Assembly (NCBI GenBank): GCA_947462335.1
Contig: OX381717.1
Location: 13,879,166 to 13,943,165 of the forward strand
Source of the DNA: Harmothoe impar
Taxonomy: Eukaryota > Annelida > Polychaeta > Phyllodocida > Polynoidae
Length of the DNA stretch: 64,000 nt
Reading direction: 5' to 3'
Below the pieces are notes generated by a model. It searched no databases. It was given only the letters and a program-made list of their open reading frames with translations, and had not been told where the DNA came from. Position 1 is the stretch's first letter. Every line of letters begins with the position of its first letter. Positions 47,059-59,386 of this stretch are shown piece by piece. A program made the position numbers and the translations under genes.

Positions 47059-48010
47059 GGCTCACTCACCAGATCGATGCAACTATTATTTGGCCGTACA
47101 TGATCGGCGGCCGTACATGATCGGCGGCCGTACATGATCGGCGGCCGTACATGATCGGTGACGTACATGATCGGTGATGTACATGATCAGTGACTTACAT
47201 GATTGGTGATCTATTGACTTCCTAACCCTTTCTGACCATGTTAAAACATAAATAAATCTGACCAAGGTGTACATATGATGTGTGTCTTGACATGTAATAT
47301 GTTAGAAATGTGTAGATGTGACTTTTAAGATAATTTTATTTGACATTTCAATACCGATCATGTACGTCATGTGACGTACATGATCAGTGACGTACATGAT
47401 CGGTGATCTATTGACTGCCTTACCCTTTCTGACCATGAAAAAACATGAATAAACCTTACCAAGATGTACATATGATGTATGTCTTGACATGTAAGGTTTT
47501 AGACATGTGTAAATGTGACTATTAAAGAGAATTTTACATGACATTTCAATACCGATCATGTACGTCATGTGACTTACATGATCGGTGACGTACATGATCG
47601 GTGATCTATTGACCCTTTCTGACCATGTTTAAAACATAATTCAATCATAGCAAGGTGTACATATGATCTAGGTCTAAATATGTATAATCAGAGATATGTA
47701 AAGCAGTGGGTAATGAGAAAATTTTAGATGACATTCCAAACCGATCATGTACGTCATGTGACGTACATGATCGGTTGTACATTGAGCCCCCCCTTTGGCC
47801 CCTTTAAATATTTTGGGCGTTTTTTTTCTCTAATAAACTCCCCAAAGATACATTACAGCCAGAAGGTATGTTCAGATAAGTTAAATAGCAGAGTAAATAG
47901 AGCCTTAGTTTTTTTTTGTTATTTCCCAATCATGTACGGCCGCCGATCATGTACGGCCACGGATCATGTACGGCCACTTTTTAGTTGCACTGATTTGGTG
48001 AGAGTGAGCC
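47059..48010. mobile_element. 952-bp element built of GTACATGATCGG palindromic repeats
   Basis: Ends are inverted: GGCTCACTCACCAGATCGAT on the left and a complement of GGCTCACTCTCACCAAATCA on the right. ATAT flanks both sides (47055-47058 and 48011-48014); units 1 and 2 show the empty site GAGAATATGCAG. Inside, three units of about 190 bp each end in ACCGATCATGTACGTCATGT, and terminal arrays of GGCCGTACATGATCGGC lie at both ends. No coding frame, so non-autonomous; superfamily not identified. Confidence 0.75.
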
Positions 48011-49170
48011 ATATGCAGTAGTCCATTCTACAATGGCCGAACACTATCTCACATTCTGCTAGTGTAACATTACAATATCAATATTCAGTGCAGGTACATC
48101 AGGATAATCACTCTTCCTAAAAAAACTTGTCTTTTTTTTATTATTATCAATTATCAAGCAGTTCTGATTGCTGCAGTCACATATCCTTTGTACATCATTA
48201 TCTAATTCAATTCTTGATGCCTCACGGGGGTCACCACTGGCTACAAGCACAATGTGATCTATACATATTACAAATCACAATTTCTTCCCTATTTTCCTTA
48301 TTCACAACTTGGGTTTGTACCTCAATGTCACCCCTTATAAATTATGCATTGTCAATAACAGTAGTATGACAGACCCATGCATCGTTTACATAAGTAACTA
48401 GGCCTGGATTCTTGAAGTCACACTATAATTTCCGATTGAAAATACACTGTAAAATACTATACTTTGGCCACAATTGAACCTCTAATTGATCTCTCATTGT
48501 CCATAGATGACATTTTTTTCCAGCCCTATCCTCCAAATATAATAGTGTGAAACACATTTAAACAGGATTTAAAATATGAAAATAATCGGACCATGTCGCT
48601 TTAAATAATAGCTTCAAGGTCCAATCTAAAAATGCTGTTGCTTTTCCATTTCATATTATTATTTTAAATATTGTCATTTAACCAAGATTCATTTATACAA
48701 AATATATCAACATCATTCTTAAAATATTTCTGTATCTCAGTTAACTTGCCCGACACGCTTCTAGTGTTCATACATAGTGTGTCCAGTAGTGGCAGTTGCC
48801 AGATCCTACCCATTGAAGTTTGGGGAACTAGAATAGTGGAAATGATGAACAGCCTTTAGAAATTAGAACAAGATTGTATTCATCATGGATCAGTGTAAAC
48901 ATATTCAAGAATCAATGCTGATTTACAAAGGAACAACCCAAAGCCCCTTCTGATGGTCAGCCATGTAGAGTACACAGCGATATGTTGGTAGCTTGGTTGT
49001 GTACTCTGAGCAGGTGTGTCGCCCGTAGACAGCTGGTCACTTGAACTATCCACATAGGCTTGACAGGTGGGTTGGAGTTTGACAAAACAGACTCCTCTGA
49101 TATGGTAACCTTGTGTTTGACTAGCTGGTAGGTATTATCCTGGGAGTGATATTCTATGGTTAACAGTTCA

Positions 49171-49262
49171 TATAAATAAGGCAGATATCACTGAGTGCTC
49201 ATCAGGAACATCCACTTCATCACAGACATCCTACACTACTTGTCAGAAACCTACTCACCAAG
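49171..49262 (+). promoter_or_regulatory. TATA promoter and 5' UTR of peptide gene 3
   Basis: TATAAATA at 49171-49178. Leader and 170 bp upstream are close to units 1 and 2, with a few substitutions. ATG at 49263. Confidence 0.75.
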
Positions 49263-52200
49263 ATGAAGTACCTGCTTATTGCCCTCTGCCTGCTTGCTGT
49301 CACACTCCAGTGTCAGGGATGGTTTTTTGTAAGTTCATATTCATATAGACTATAACATGTCAAAAAGGAGGATAACATGAGGATAACATCTTATGAGGAT
49401 AATATCTTATGAAATCTACCAGATATTATCAGAACATGAGTATTACAATATATAAATCATCTCCAACTCAATAGTGCAATAGGCTAAATCATATTTCATG
49501 TGGTTCTTTACTTTAAACCAACAGTAAATTCTACTGCCCCTGTGATATCATACCGCAATATATACCTTAAAACTGAAGCGGATTCTACTGCTCAGCTACA
49601 TTTACTAGATTTGATAGTTTATGCTCATGTAATCACAGATAGGAGCACTAAGTTCAAATTCATATAGACTATAATACGTCTAATAGGATATATATTTTGG
49701 ATATCTATTAAGGGTTCTAACAGAGTGTGCTTCAGATAAGGACATTGTCACAACCTCTAAAGTAATCGGCTTCAAGCCATTTTCATTGCTTAATATTAAC
49801 TGTCATGGTTTTGCAATTGTACTACATTGACATGTGCTATAGATACAATGAAAACTAATTCTGTTTCCATTGATAAACAATATGATAACCTAGCCTTTCC
49901 CTATAGAGAGAATATTTCACATTACAGGCTGCCCCAAAAATTGATTATGGCAAGTATCGAGCAGTAAGTACTCTGATGTCTATCTTTTATCTCTTTTTTT
50001 ATTGATGGACATTAAGGGTTCAATGCTTCAGTAGTCATGGATGGGAGCACTGTAATTACCAATGTAATATGATACTGTGATATATACTGTAGAACCGTAG
50101 TAGATTCTACTGCTCAGCTACATTTACGTTGTGGCACAACTTAGCGAGAGGAGAAATAAGTTGATTTGAGAAGAGAGTGTCATCAACTTGATAAGCCAGA
50201 TTGAGTTACATTGGTTGACATGGATTGTAATGGAATTGCATTGACTAGTGCTATATAAACAATGAAGAAAGTATTTATTTTCAATTCATAATTCAGTTTC
50301 AGTTTCAATTGATAAGCAATATGATTACTCACACTTAATCTAATGAGTGACTATTTATATTACACAGATTGCAGCAAAGAAAGCAGCCCACATTGCAGTA
50401 AGTACCCTGATGTTTATTTTTTTCACGAAATATGAAGCTGCATAGGCCTAAGCCCTGAGCCTTGTAGTTGTAAAAAGGTGAACAAACAGCCCTCATATTT
50501 TGCAAAACCTTAGTGTACCTCCCTTTACGTTTTTACTAATGTTTGTCAATGGTAGTCTGGCAGAATTTGCCAGTCTGGCGAATCCAACAGGAGCAAAGCT
50601 CGCCAGATTGGCATTTGATTCGCCAGTAGCGATCTGGCGAATGGCTAGCGCGAACCCTGATTCTCATAATCATACATCTAATGTGACTAAGTCCAGTTTG
50701 AGCCATGAGGAATGGTAAACCATTACCCAGGTAGCAAGGGTACATTTGGCCAATGTTGTCAGTGATTGACACCATCGCAATCAATATACCCACCATGGCA
50801 TTGTAGGTAATGCATACATTGGATCAGCATATAAATTACAGTGATGGCCATCCCTTGGCAAGTACTCATTTAAAATGAAATACTGGTCCAATATTGCAAT
50901 TCTGATAATGAGCCATTGCTGGGTTCCCCCTTGGCACAGAGCTGGTCCATGCTTGCAGATGTGGATATTGACTCTGTATTGGAACATATTTCTGCAATCT
51001 CAACCAGGTGGATTCAATGTCTTTGACAGGTTGGCTCTTACTTTGCGATCATATGTTATAAATTTGATCCCTAGTATGCTCTACACATTTAAAGGTCTGA
51101 GTAAATTCACAGATGAAATTCACAAAAAGTAATTCAAGTCAGTTTTTTACACAAAAAAAAGGTGTTTGGATTGACATGGTTTTTCTCACAAAACAAGTGA
51201 AAATGTGCACATAAAGAGTATGCTAAAATGACTCTGTGGCACTACTTAGACTTTACATTTGTGGCACTACTTAGCGAGAGGAGAAATAAGTTGATTTGAG
51301 AAGAGAGTGTCATCATCTTGATAAATCTGATTGAGTTTCATTGGTTGACATGGATTGTAATGGAATTGCATTGACTAGTGCTATATATACAATGAGGAAA
51401 GACTTTAGTTTCAATTCATGAATCAGTTTCAGTGTCAATTGATAAGCAATATGATTACCCACACTTAATCTTTAGAGTGAATATTTATATTTCACAGAAT
51501 GTAGCAAAGGATGCAGCCGACATTGCAGTAAGTACCCTGATGTTTATTTTTAAATGAATTTACAAAATATGAAGCTGCGTGAGCCTTAGCGCTGAGCCTC
51601 GTATTTGTAAAAAGGTGAATAACCAGCCCTCATATTTTGCAACACCTCCGTACTTCACAAATACTTCACTTCCAGTCAAGTTCGAGGATACCTACCAGAC
51701 CATTTTATAGTCCACTTCTCTGGCTGTTGACTGAAGTAAGGCCCTCCATGCCTACTTACAAAGCAAGGAACCAAATTGTGATTGTAGTATACCTACAGTA
51801 AGCGAGTCAACGTCGCAGTTGGTCTGGTGGTTAACAAGTGTGCCTCCTTCACCAGTGGCCTGGGTTTGATTACTGCACGGATTGGCCACGTTCTGGTCTA
51901 TCATTTTTTATTCTCATGTTCCCGCGAGTTCAAGTTGCATGGCAAAGTTTCCTTATGGATGTTTTTATCAGTTTTAAAATTAAGTTAACTGCTCAGCTAC
52001 ATTAATTTTTGTGGCAGTACTTAGTATGCTTTAGTAGTCAAGGATGGCAGCACTGTGAGTATCCATATAGTATCTGGGTTCAAGACTAATTCAGCTATAG
52101 ATACAATAGAAACTCTGTTTCAATTGATAAGCAATATGATAACTAAGCATTACCCTATAGAGATAATATTTACATTACAGAGGAGTAATGCTGCCCATCT

Positions 52201-53398
52201 GAAATGTACTGGTTGGAACTGCATAAGCGTACGTACTCAGATGTTCATCTTTGTTCTTTTCTTTATTGACCAAAGTTAACATGTATGGTGATTGTTGTTC
52301 AACTATGTCAGACGAATAGATTAGAGTTATTAATATTTCATGTGGCCTGTTTTTACTGTAAACCATTAGTATATTCTATCACCAATGTAATATGATACTG
52401 TGATATACTGTAGAACCATAGTAGATTCTACTGCTCAGCTACATTTACGTTTTTTGCACTATTAAGAGAGAGGAGAAATAAGTTGATTTGAGAAGAGAGT
52501 GTCATCATCTTGATAAATCAGATTGAGTTTCATTGGTTGACATGGATTGTAATGGTATTGCATAGACTAGTGCTATATATACAATGAAGAAAGAATTTAG
52601 TTTCAATTGATAATTCAGTTTCAGTTTCAATTGATAAGCAATATAATTACTCACACTTAATCTATAGAGTGAACATTATATTACACAGAAGGGGACATTG
52701 GATGCAGCAGCCACTGTAGTAAGTACCCTGATGTTTATTTTTAAATAAATGCACGAAATATGAAGCTACGTAGGCCTAAGCATTGAGCCTCTTATTTGTA
52801 AAAAGGTGAATAACCAGCCCTCATATTTTGCAACACCTCCTTACTTCACAAATACTTCACTTCCAGTCAAGTTGGAGGATACCTACCAGACCATTTTATA
52901 GTCCACTTCTCTGGCTGTTGACTGAAGTAAGGCCCTCCATGCCTACTTACAAAGAAAGGAACCAAATTGTGATTGTAGTATACCTACAGTAAGCGAGTCA
53001 ACGTCGCAGTTGGTCTGGTGGTTAACAATCGTGCCTCCTTCACCAGTGGCCTGGGTTCGGATCCTGCACGGATTGGCCACGTTCTGGTCTATCATTTTTT
53101 ATTCTCATGTTCCCGCGAGTTCAAGTTGCATGGCAAAGTTTCCTTATGGATGTTTTTATCAGTTTTAAAATTAAGTAAACTGCTCAGCTACATTAATTTT
53201 TGTGGCAGTACTTAGTATGCTTTAGTAGTCAAGGATGGCAGCACTGTGAGTATCCATATAGTATCTGGGTTCAAGACTAATTCAGCTATAGATACAACAG
53301 AAACTCTGTTTCAATTGATAAGCAATATGATAACTAAGCATTACCCTATAGAGATAATATTTACATTACAGAGGAAGAATGCTGCCAAAGGGAAATAA
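49263..53398 (+). CDS. Secreted peptide precursor, gene 3 (7 coding micro-exons, 88 aa, two Cys in mature part)
   Basis: Exons are 49263-49328, 49928-49963, 50368-50397, 51498-51527, 52181-52228, 52689-52718 and 53372-53398 (TAA 53396-53398), all phase 0. The signal peptide matches genes 1 and 2, but its last codons read GWFF instead of GWLF. A exons encode IAAKKAAHIA, NVAKDAADIA and KGTLDAAATV (the last identical to gene 1). The B exon encodes RSNAAHLKCTGWNCIS (CX4C). The last exon encodes RKNAAKGK. The B exon donor is GTACGT rather than GTAAGT and the A exon at 51498 uses TTTCACAG; both are still usable. The mature part is about 69 aa and counts to about +9, with one potential disulfide. 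Two A-B modules, at 51498 and 52689, spaced 1191 bp. Confidence 0.82.
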
Positions 53399-53556
53399 AC
53401 TGGTTGGAGCTGCAGAAACGTAAGTACTCAGATGTTCATCTTTGTTCTTTTTCTTTATTGATCAAAGTTAACATGTATAGTGATTGTTGTTCAACTATGT
53501 CAGATGAATAGATAAGGGTTATTCGTATTTCATGTGGTCCTGTTTTTACATTACAG

Positions 53557-53740
53557 AATTAGGACAGAGACTACCATTAAAAAAGATCGTAGGCACGGCG
53601 ATAGGAGCGGCTTAGCATTTGGCATTGGAGAATTAAATGTTAAATGTCAACTTTTATGTTTGTTATTTATTGAATAATTTTCGTACGACAATAGCACATC
53701 ATTTAATTAAAGATTTATTATGACAATGATATTAACATCA
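53557..53740 (+). terminator. Gene 3 terminal 3' UTR exon and poly(A) region
   Basis: Same exon as 10428-10610 and 37577-37760, after a TTACATTACAG acceptor, with ATTAAA signals. Confidence 0.65.
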
Positions 53741-56700
53741 AATTATACTTTTTTTTTTGGAAGTGTTTATTTGCACTTATCCGTCATAACATGGATTTTA
53801 ATAATGCTTACAAACACACCAAGTTTTGAGGGTATATATTGCATATATATTTGCAACCAAACATGTGAAACATTGTGCATCAAAAGATATGAATAACACA
53901 ATATGAGTGTATACAAGGTTAACAAGTGCCATTGCAGATATTGCTGCAGACACAATTACATATCCTGTAGGGACTAGTCAATTTGTGTATGAGCAATAGG
54001 GAGACTATGTAACAAGTAGCAGTGTTGCAGAAACTTAATAAACACAATTATATAACAATGAACTTGACTTAAAACTTGTAAACAAGTCAATAAGGCTCAG
54101 ATTAAACCTATACATAAAAAAAGGATAAAATAAACAAACAAAATAATAATGATGAAAATAATAATGATAATAAAATAATTCAAGTCAACATAAACATGTT
54201 TCCACTCAATTAAGCCCAGGCTCAAATTAAAGCTGAACTACATGAGAAAACAGGCAAACGGGCAAGAAAAATACCAATAGCTGACTTATGAAAATAACAA
54301 TAAATGCTCATCAGCAGGCTTATGTACGAGAGAGAAGAGCCCGAGGCAATGCAAGACAAGCCACACAGTTGATTAGATCAGAAACATCAGATCTAGGAAT
54401 GATGAGATGGGCTTTACCACAATCCCTCCTATACTAATCTTTCGACCACGAGATAAAAAGAATGAATGCAGGCTCAGATTATTATTGCCTCCCCCCTTCT
54501 CTATTGAATTATGGAACAGAAGCAATATAACATGCTTAGTTGCGACATTGTTTAAGCTTGAGTTGTTCACTGGTATGATTAGTATGCACTTCAATGCATA
54601 GAAGAATATAAAAATCATGTTTAGCAAGTAATGCTGGTCTCTTTACAGCTAATAGATAACCAAATGGTTCATTTAACTATTTTTTTCTTTAAATATGATA
54701 TTATATTCTACAAGTGTATCATTCAGAAAACAAATGGTTTCCACAAGCATATCAGTAACCATCACTCAACAAAATCCAAGAAAAACAACCGATTTATAAT
54801 CATCACAGTCCCATGTATATGGAATTCTATCAGAGGCCATCCGAAAAGATAGATAAAGTCATTATTCTCAATATCACAGCGTTCATTTGTTCTCTCTATA
54901 GATATCTTTGATATTTAACAAGAACTATAGCTATAGCTATAATTATAGTATCCGTTGATCTTAGCATTGGCTCTTAACACCCTGACAGGACTGAATACAT
55001 TATCTCCAGATTTGGACCACCTGAACATCAGAATTCTCAGCCTCTTCACCCTTCTGGGGACTAATTTTGTCAGATTACAAGATGTGTGCAGTGCATTGGT
55101 CCTTAGTATCACAAGCACGGACAATGCATTTACAAAGCCTCAAGCATTTATTCTGAATTGTTTGGAGTCTACGCACAGATGTGACAGGCCCGCTGTCAAT
55201 TATAAAATCGCAGAAATCAAAAACAGGAAGAATCATTGTTTTGTAAATTTCCAATGCAATTGGCTAATCAATATTTTTCTTGATTCTACCAAACTTGCTC
55301 TAAAACAATTGTCATATTTACCTGGATTTGAAAAGATCCTTACTGTTTGTGTATACATAATACAAATGAGGGCGCAAAGAGATCACAAGTGATCTCTTTG
55401 CGCCCTCACTTGTTTGAGAAGGTACTGGATTTAGTATTTTTGCAGGTCTGTATTTCCGAACGCATTAGACATTGAAAGGTGTGTTTGGGATTATCATGAC
55501 AATGCAGAAATTCCTTGTTATAAATGCAAACTGATTTTTATCAATAATCAACAGGGCAGCAATGAATTGACTTGCATAAAGATTTACATATTGAAGAGTC
55601 CAAGGCTTTATAAATGTGTAGTGGAATCTTAGATATATCTGAGAGGTAACAAGCCATATTAACAACAAACCAATAGAACCATTGAATTCCTTGGGTCCAA
55701 TTTGGGGGGGGGGGGGTAGGTATGCTTATAATCAAACTCAGGACCATGGAAATGTGTGTTGCTAGGCAGATAAACAATTAGAATAGCTGTTGCTAGGCAA
55801 CCGGCTGTATTTGCAACAAACCAATAGAACCATTGAATATTCTGGGTTCAATTTAGGGAGGTAGGTATGATTATAGTCAACCCCAGGAGCTCCGGAGAAT
55901 TCTGCCCTAAGTTTGAGAGAGTCAATCATGTTGTTTGTGAATAATTATGGTAATCTCTTTACCCAGAGATACTGTATGCCCAGGATGGCCGACTGTTACT
56001 CTGCACTTTCTGTGCTCCTCGATTCAGCAGAAAACAGTGGGCAGGGGCCAGCGTAGTTACGTGATGTAGGGGCGTCAGGGGCGGCCCCACTAGTACTGAG
56101 CACAGCGCTACCAAAGCAAGGCTCCAGGGTTTACGTAATCAACATGTCTGCCTTGCTACTTGCAGTTTACTGGTGGATGCTTGTTCGTCACGATATATTG
56201 CAGAAACCAACTAAATACATCAAAATAAGATTTAGTCCAGCAGCAGGGACCAGGGGGGAGACTGAACATGTAGATCCCCAATACGCTGAGGGGCGGGGGG
56301 GAATGATTCCTGTGACATAGGATATTCTTCTTTTCTTTGTGTTCCATAAGGATCAGGCTAATATCCTGACAGTCACTAACAAAAAAAGTTGGCTGATCTA
56401 CAATCATTTAGATTGTGATACGTACCCAGTTGTTACTGCACTTGTTTCTATTCGTAAAACTGGGCTGAGAAGTTATACATTACTGGTTCCACGTCTATCC
56501 TAAAGTACCAGAATTCATGAAACTGTTATATTTACTAATTATTTACTAATATGATTACATGTTATCATAAGACTGTATGTGACTACTTCACGGCCCCTCC
56601 CACAGATAAGGAAGCATGGTTTGGAGATAATAAATTTTATTATTGTTTTCTAATAACAATTTTTATTAAGAAGTAATGTGTGAACATGAGTAGACATTTT

Positions 56701-56872
56701 TATATGTCCAACATGGTAAGTGTACATAAAATAGACCCGTACATTTAATACAACAGTGAGATTGTAGGTTATGATAGACAAATACAAGCCAATGTTCAAG
56801 TTGTGAAATATGAGATGCAATCTTGTGTTGTAGAGAGATGGAGGAGTTCATGTGGATACACTAGAGGTAGGC
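53741..56872. repeat. Unit 3 downstream flank
   Basis: Matches 37761-40893 closely. It contains an RT relic (about 55075-55236, minus), the perfect palindrome (55367-55408), an RFX-like site (about 55789) and two AACAAACCAATAGAACCATT repeats. No genes. Confidence 0.75.
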
Positions 56873-57724
56873 CTAGGAGCGCCAGAGGCTCAAGTCCCTT
56901 ATCTCTATTTCAGTTGCACCAAGGCATGCAGCTAGAGTGGCTGCCATCTTCCTGATGCACTGTAATGTATGCCTGTAATTGTCAATCCCTGCTAGTTGCA
57001 CTGCATCGTGCCACACTGTAGAGAGGTGGGGCGAGCAGATGGGTAGATAAGAGTCAGGGAACACCAGTAGGGGCTGTAGGAGGTACCTGGTGGGTAACAC
57101 TGCCAGCATGGAGGTGAATAACCACGCAGAGAGGGTTGTCAGGCACAGGTAGGATGGTGATGTCCCTGTGGTGGCCGGCCCTTTGCATGTTTTTAGCCAT
57201 TTCTGGCGCATAATGAGTGAATTGTCTTCAATATAAAAATCCTCCCGCGTCGGATGGTGGGTAGGGTCAAAGGTGCCAGCTGATGGGGGTGCTATGTTAG
57301 ATGGCCTCCATGCGCACACCAGCATGAGGGAGAAAGTAGATAAGTAGATAGGAGAGTTAGTTGATACCAGGATGCAGTAGAGAACCTGGTTGAACTGGTC
57401 AATTATCAAGGGTTCTGTGACCCTTGAGATATATGATTTGTTGTTGGCTACTGACGACAATGACTTCCGTATGAGTTTGTGTGAAAAGGCTGCAGTTGAT
57501 CTAGAGGAGGATTCAAGGAAGACCTTTGCTTGATTAAAGTATATAGGCACAGTAGCTAGGGCGTAGAAAGCATCCAAATAGGCAAGTAGTGACTGGATGT
57601 GAAGGTCATCTATGGGAACCGAGGCATCATGCTTGAATGATAGAAATATCACCGCTGCCCTGTTATTGTTTGCCAGGGATTTATTGTTGAGTCTGGAGTG
57701 TCTGGCTGCCGCCTGGTGGCACAT
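56873..57724 (-). pseudogene. DIRS-like tyrosine recombinase, second inactivated copy
   Basis: 283 codons, nearly identical to 40894-41745 with a handful of substitutions. The frame again stops at LWRS immediately before a GCC TAC codon pair, and a further in-frame TAG follows two codons later. The shared lesion dates inactivation before the segmental duplication. Upstream (57681-57887) is the intact RNase H end frame with LADALSRH, overlapping the recombinase start, which preserves the DIRS order RNase H then recombinase. Confidence 0.8.
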
Positions 57725-58543
57725 GTATGCATACAGATAGCCTGGAATGAGAAGGATTATATGTCAGAGTGATCCAACATTTTATGTCACTGATTAAGTG
57801 CCTCGATAAGGCATCTGCAAGTGTGAGGGGGGAGTCAGGGACATGGATAGGGATTATTCTGACCTGGCAGCGTGCCTGGTGCCACATTTGCTGCTTCTAC
57901 ATCACATTACGACGTGGAGTGGAATGGTATCATATTTACATTAGGGTTAGGAAGTACATGGGTCACATTTTTCATTTAATTTGTAATTGTTATTCATAAG
58001 TTGTTTTTTACCAAATATATAAAACGAAAAATATATATTCTCTACCATCATCATCATGTTCATTTCATTACAGTGATGTTTTTGTTACTTATTTATCATC
58101 TATATTCAGATATTATTCTATAGATCCACATATGTTAGGTGGTATACATACAATAGATACTGTAGAAGTATATTATATCGCGCTGTACATATTTTTGATA
58201 TAGCCACTGTAGGATGCATAGGCGTTCCTTTGGCATTGGCCTGCTTTGTATAGAAGAGAATCATGCAAGTAAAGACACAAACATAATAATAACTTGTGTT
58301 CAGTTATAATTGTGGTCTTGTGTCGTGTTTCCCTTGGTAAACTAGAAACTAGCCCAGACCCAAAGAGGCAGCAAAACTAAAAACAATATTATTCAAGCTG
58401 GATTTCATTTGTAAAAAAGACATTCGATGTATGATGTTACCCAGCAGCAAAATTAATGGTTGACCGGACACCTATCTAAAAGAAATATGTTTTTTTTAAG
58501 TTAGAATAACGTTCCAAACATTATATACTGTTTTGCCACACTA
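57514..58543. repeat. Start of a fourth segmental unit, interrupted
   Basis: Collinear with 1-1040 and 41535-42560 up to TTTTGCCACACTA, then broken by foreign sequence. The expected continuation AGGAGCCATAGAGAAACG does not reappear before the window end. Confidence 0.85.
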
Positions 58544-58745
58544 TAACTGCATAATAATTCGACTTTAAACCCATTTTGTTGTTGCTTAAAGCTGCAGTCA
58601 AGGTGCTTAAAGAAGAAGCCACACCTTGTCAGCAACTTTAACCTGCTTTAAGCAGAACCTACTTTCCTGCAACTTTAATTGTTAGCTTAAAACTGCTTAA
58701 AGTAGGAGTAGAGCTTGGCCGCAGCTTAAACCTGCTTTAATCACC
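58544..58745. mobile_element. End of a second CACTA-like element of the same family
   Basis: Starts (TA)ACTGCATAATAATTCGACTTT, resembling the inverted right end of the element at 12828-26569 (CACTGCATGAGCCGTCGACTTT). It is followed by subterminal motifs TTGCTTAAAGCTGCAG, CTTGTCAGCAACTTTAA, ACCTACTTTCCTGCAACTTT and ACTGCTTAAAGTAGG. The opposite end is not seen, so the element or a nested cluster runs to or beyond the window end. Confidence 0.6.
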
Positions 58746-58751
58746 ACAGGC

Positions 58752-59015
58752 CGTCAGAAGGGAGCATATGAGGCCTTGTCCGCGGCCTGGGGGTGCAGGT
58801 AGCTTGGGTAGAGGTATGGCGGTCTGTGTGGCGCTTAAGAGCCGCCAGGAGGGAGCATTTGACGCCTTGTCCGCGGCCTGGGGGTGCAGGTAGCTTGGGT
58901 AAAGGTACACGTGGCGGTCTGTGTGGCGCTTTAGAGCCGCCAGGAGGGAGCATTTGACGCCTTGTCCGCGGCCTGGGGGTGCAGGTAGCTTGGGAAGAGG
59001 TGTGGCAGAGTTTGG
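58752..59015. repeat. 91-95 bp tandem repeat, three copies
   Basis: CCTTGTCCGCGGCCTGGGGG begins each unit at about 58774, 58865 and 58960, with GCAGGTAGCTTGGG and GGCGGTCTGTGTGGCGCTT within. Small minus-strand frames here are repeat artefacts. Confidence 0.8.
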
Positions 59016-59386
59016 TGCATTATAGTGCATTATAGAGGGAGTATAGCTACAAAACACGTTTGCAGCTGTAGCTCAATAACGGCTTGGAGCACAGCGAGAT
59101 TCTCAATTAGGGATGTAGGGGGACCCGGGGGCTTTCTATTTACACCTCTAAAAGCTTTCTTGTCCCCATAGAAGCGCCACAATCCGCACCCAATGACGGC
59201 CAATGCTACACTGATCCGCTCCACTGCACATCAGAGGTCACATGACCACCTCTAGCCAATCAGAGGGAGGTCTCGTGGCGGTCACATGACCATGACCACA
59301 CCCCCTTTATAATGGGGGGATGCTGCTGAGGGAACCCTTACTTCACTCCTGCCTGGGATACTGGATACACCTCCTGTTGCTACAAC
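59016..59386. other. Noncoding stretch with GGTCACATGACC palindromes
   Basis: Contains AGGTCACATGACCACC, CTAGCCAATCAGAGG and GGTCACATGACCATGACC (59230-59300), echoing the CCAAT plus GGTCACGTGACC arrangement of the Polinton-like terminal repeats. A TTATAATGGGG TATA-like site follows. No frame of note. Retrotransposon insertion begins at the poly(T) at 59387. Confidence 0.4.

Larger units (their letters stand above)
41535..57513. repeat. Tandem segmental duplication, unit 3 (about 16 kb)
   Basis: Full-length unit without the deletions of units 1 and 2. It is collinear with 1-12003: RNase H relic, half-site cluster (43698-43740), 183-bp MITE (about 43942-44125), promoter-like block (about 45715-45910), MITE (46112-46450), endonuclease relic (48605-48840, minus), gene 3 and downstream flank. 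Private insertions are 45145-45309 and 47059-48010. Confidence 0.9.

Noticed and set aside
58737..59057. Pro-rich minus-strand frames of 70-106 codons
   Set aside because: Derived from the 91-95 bp tandem repeat; no independent coding support.
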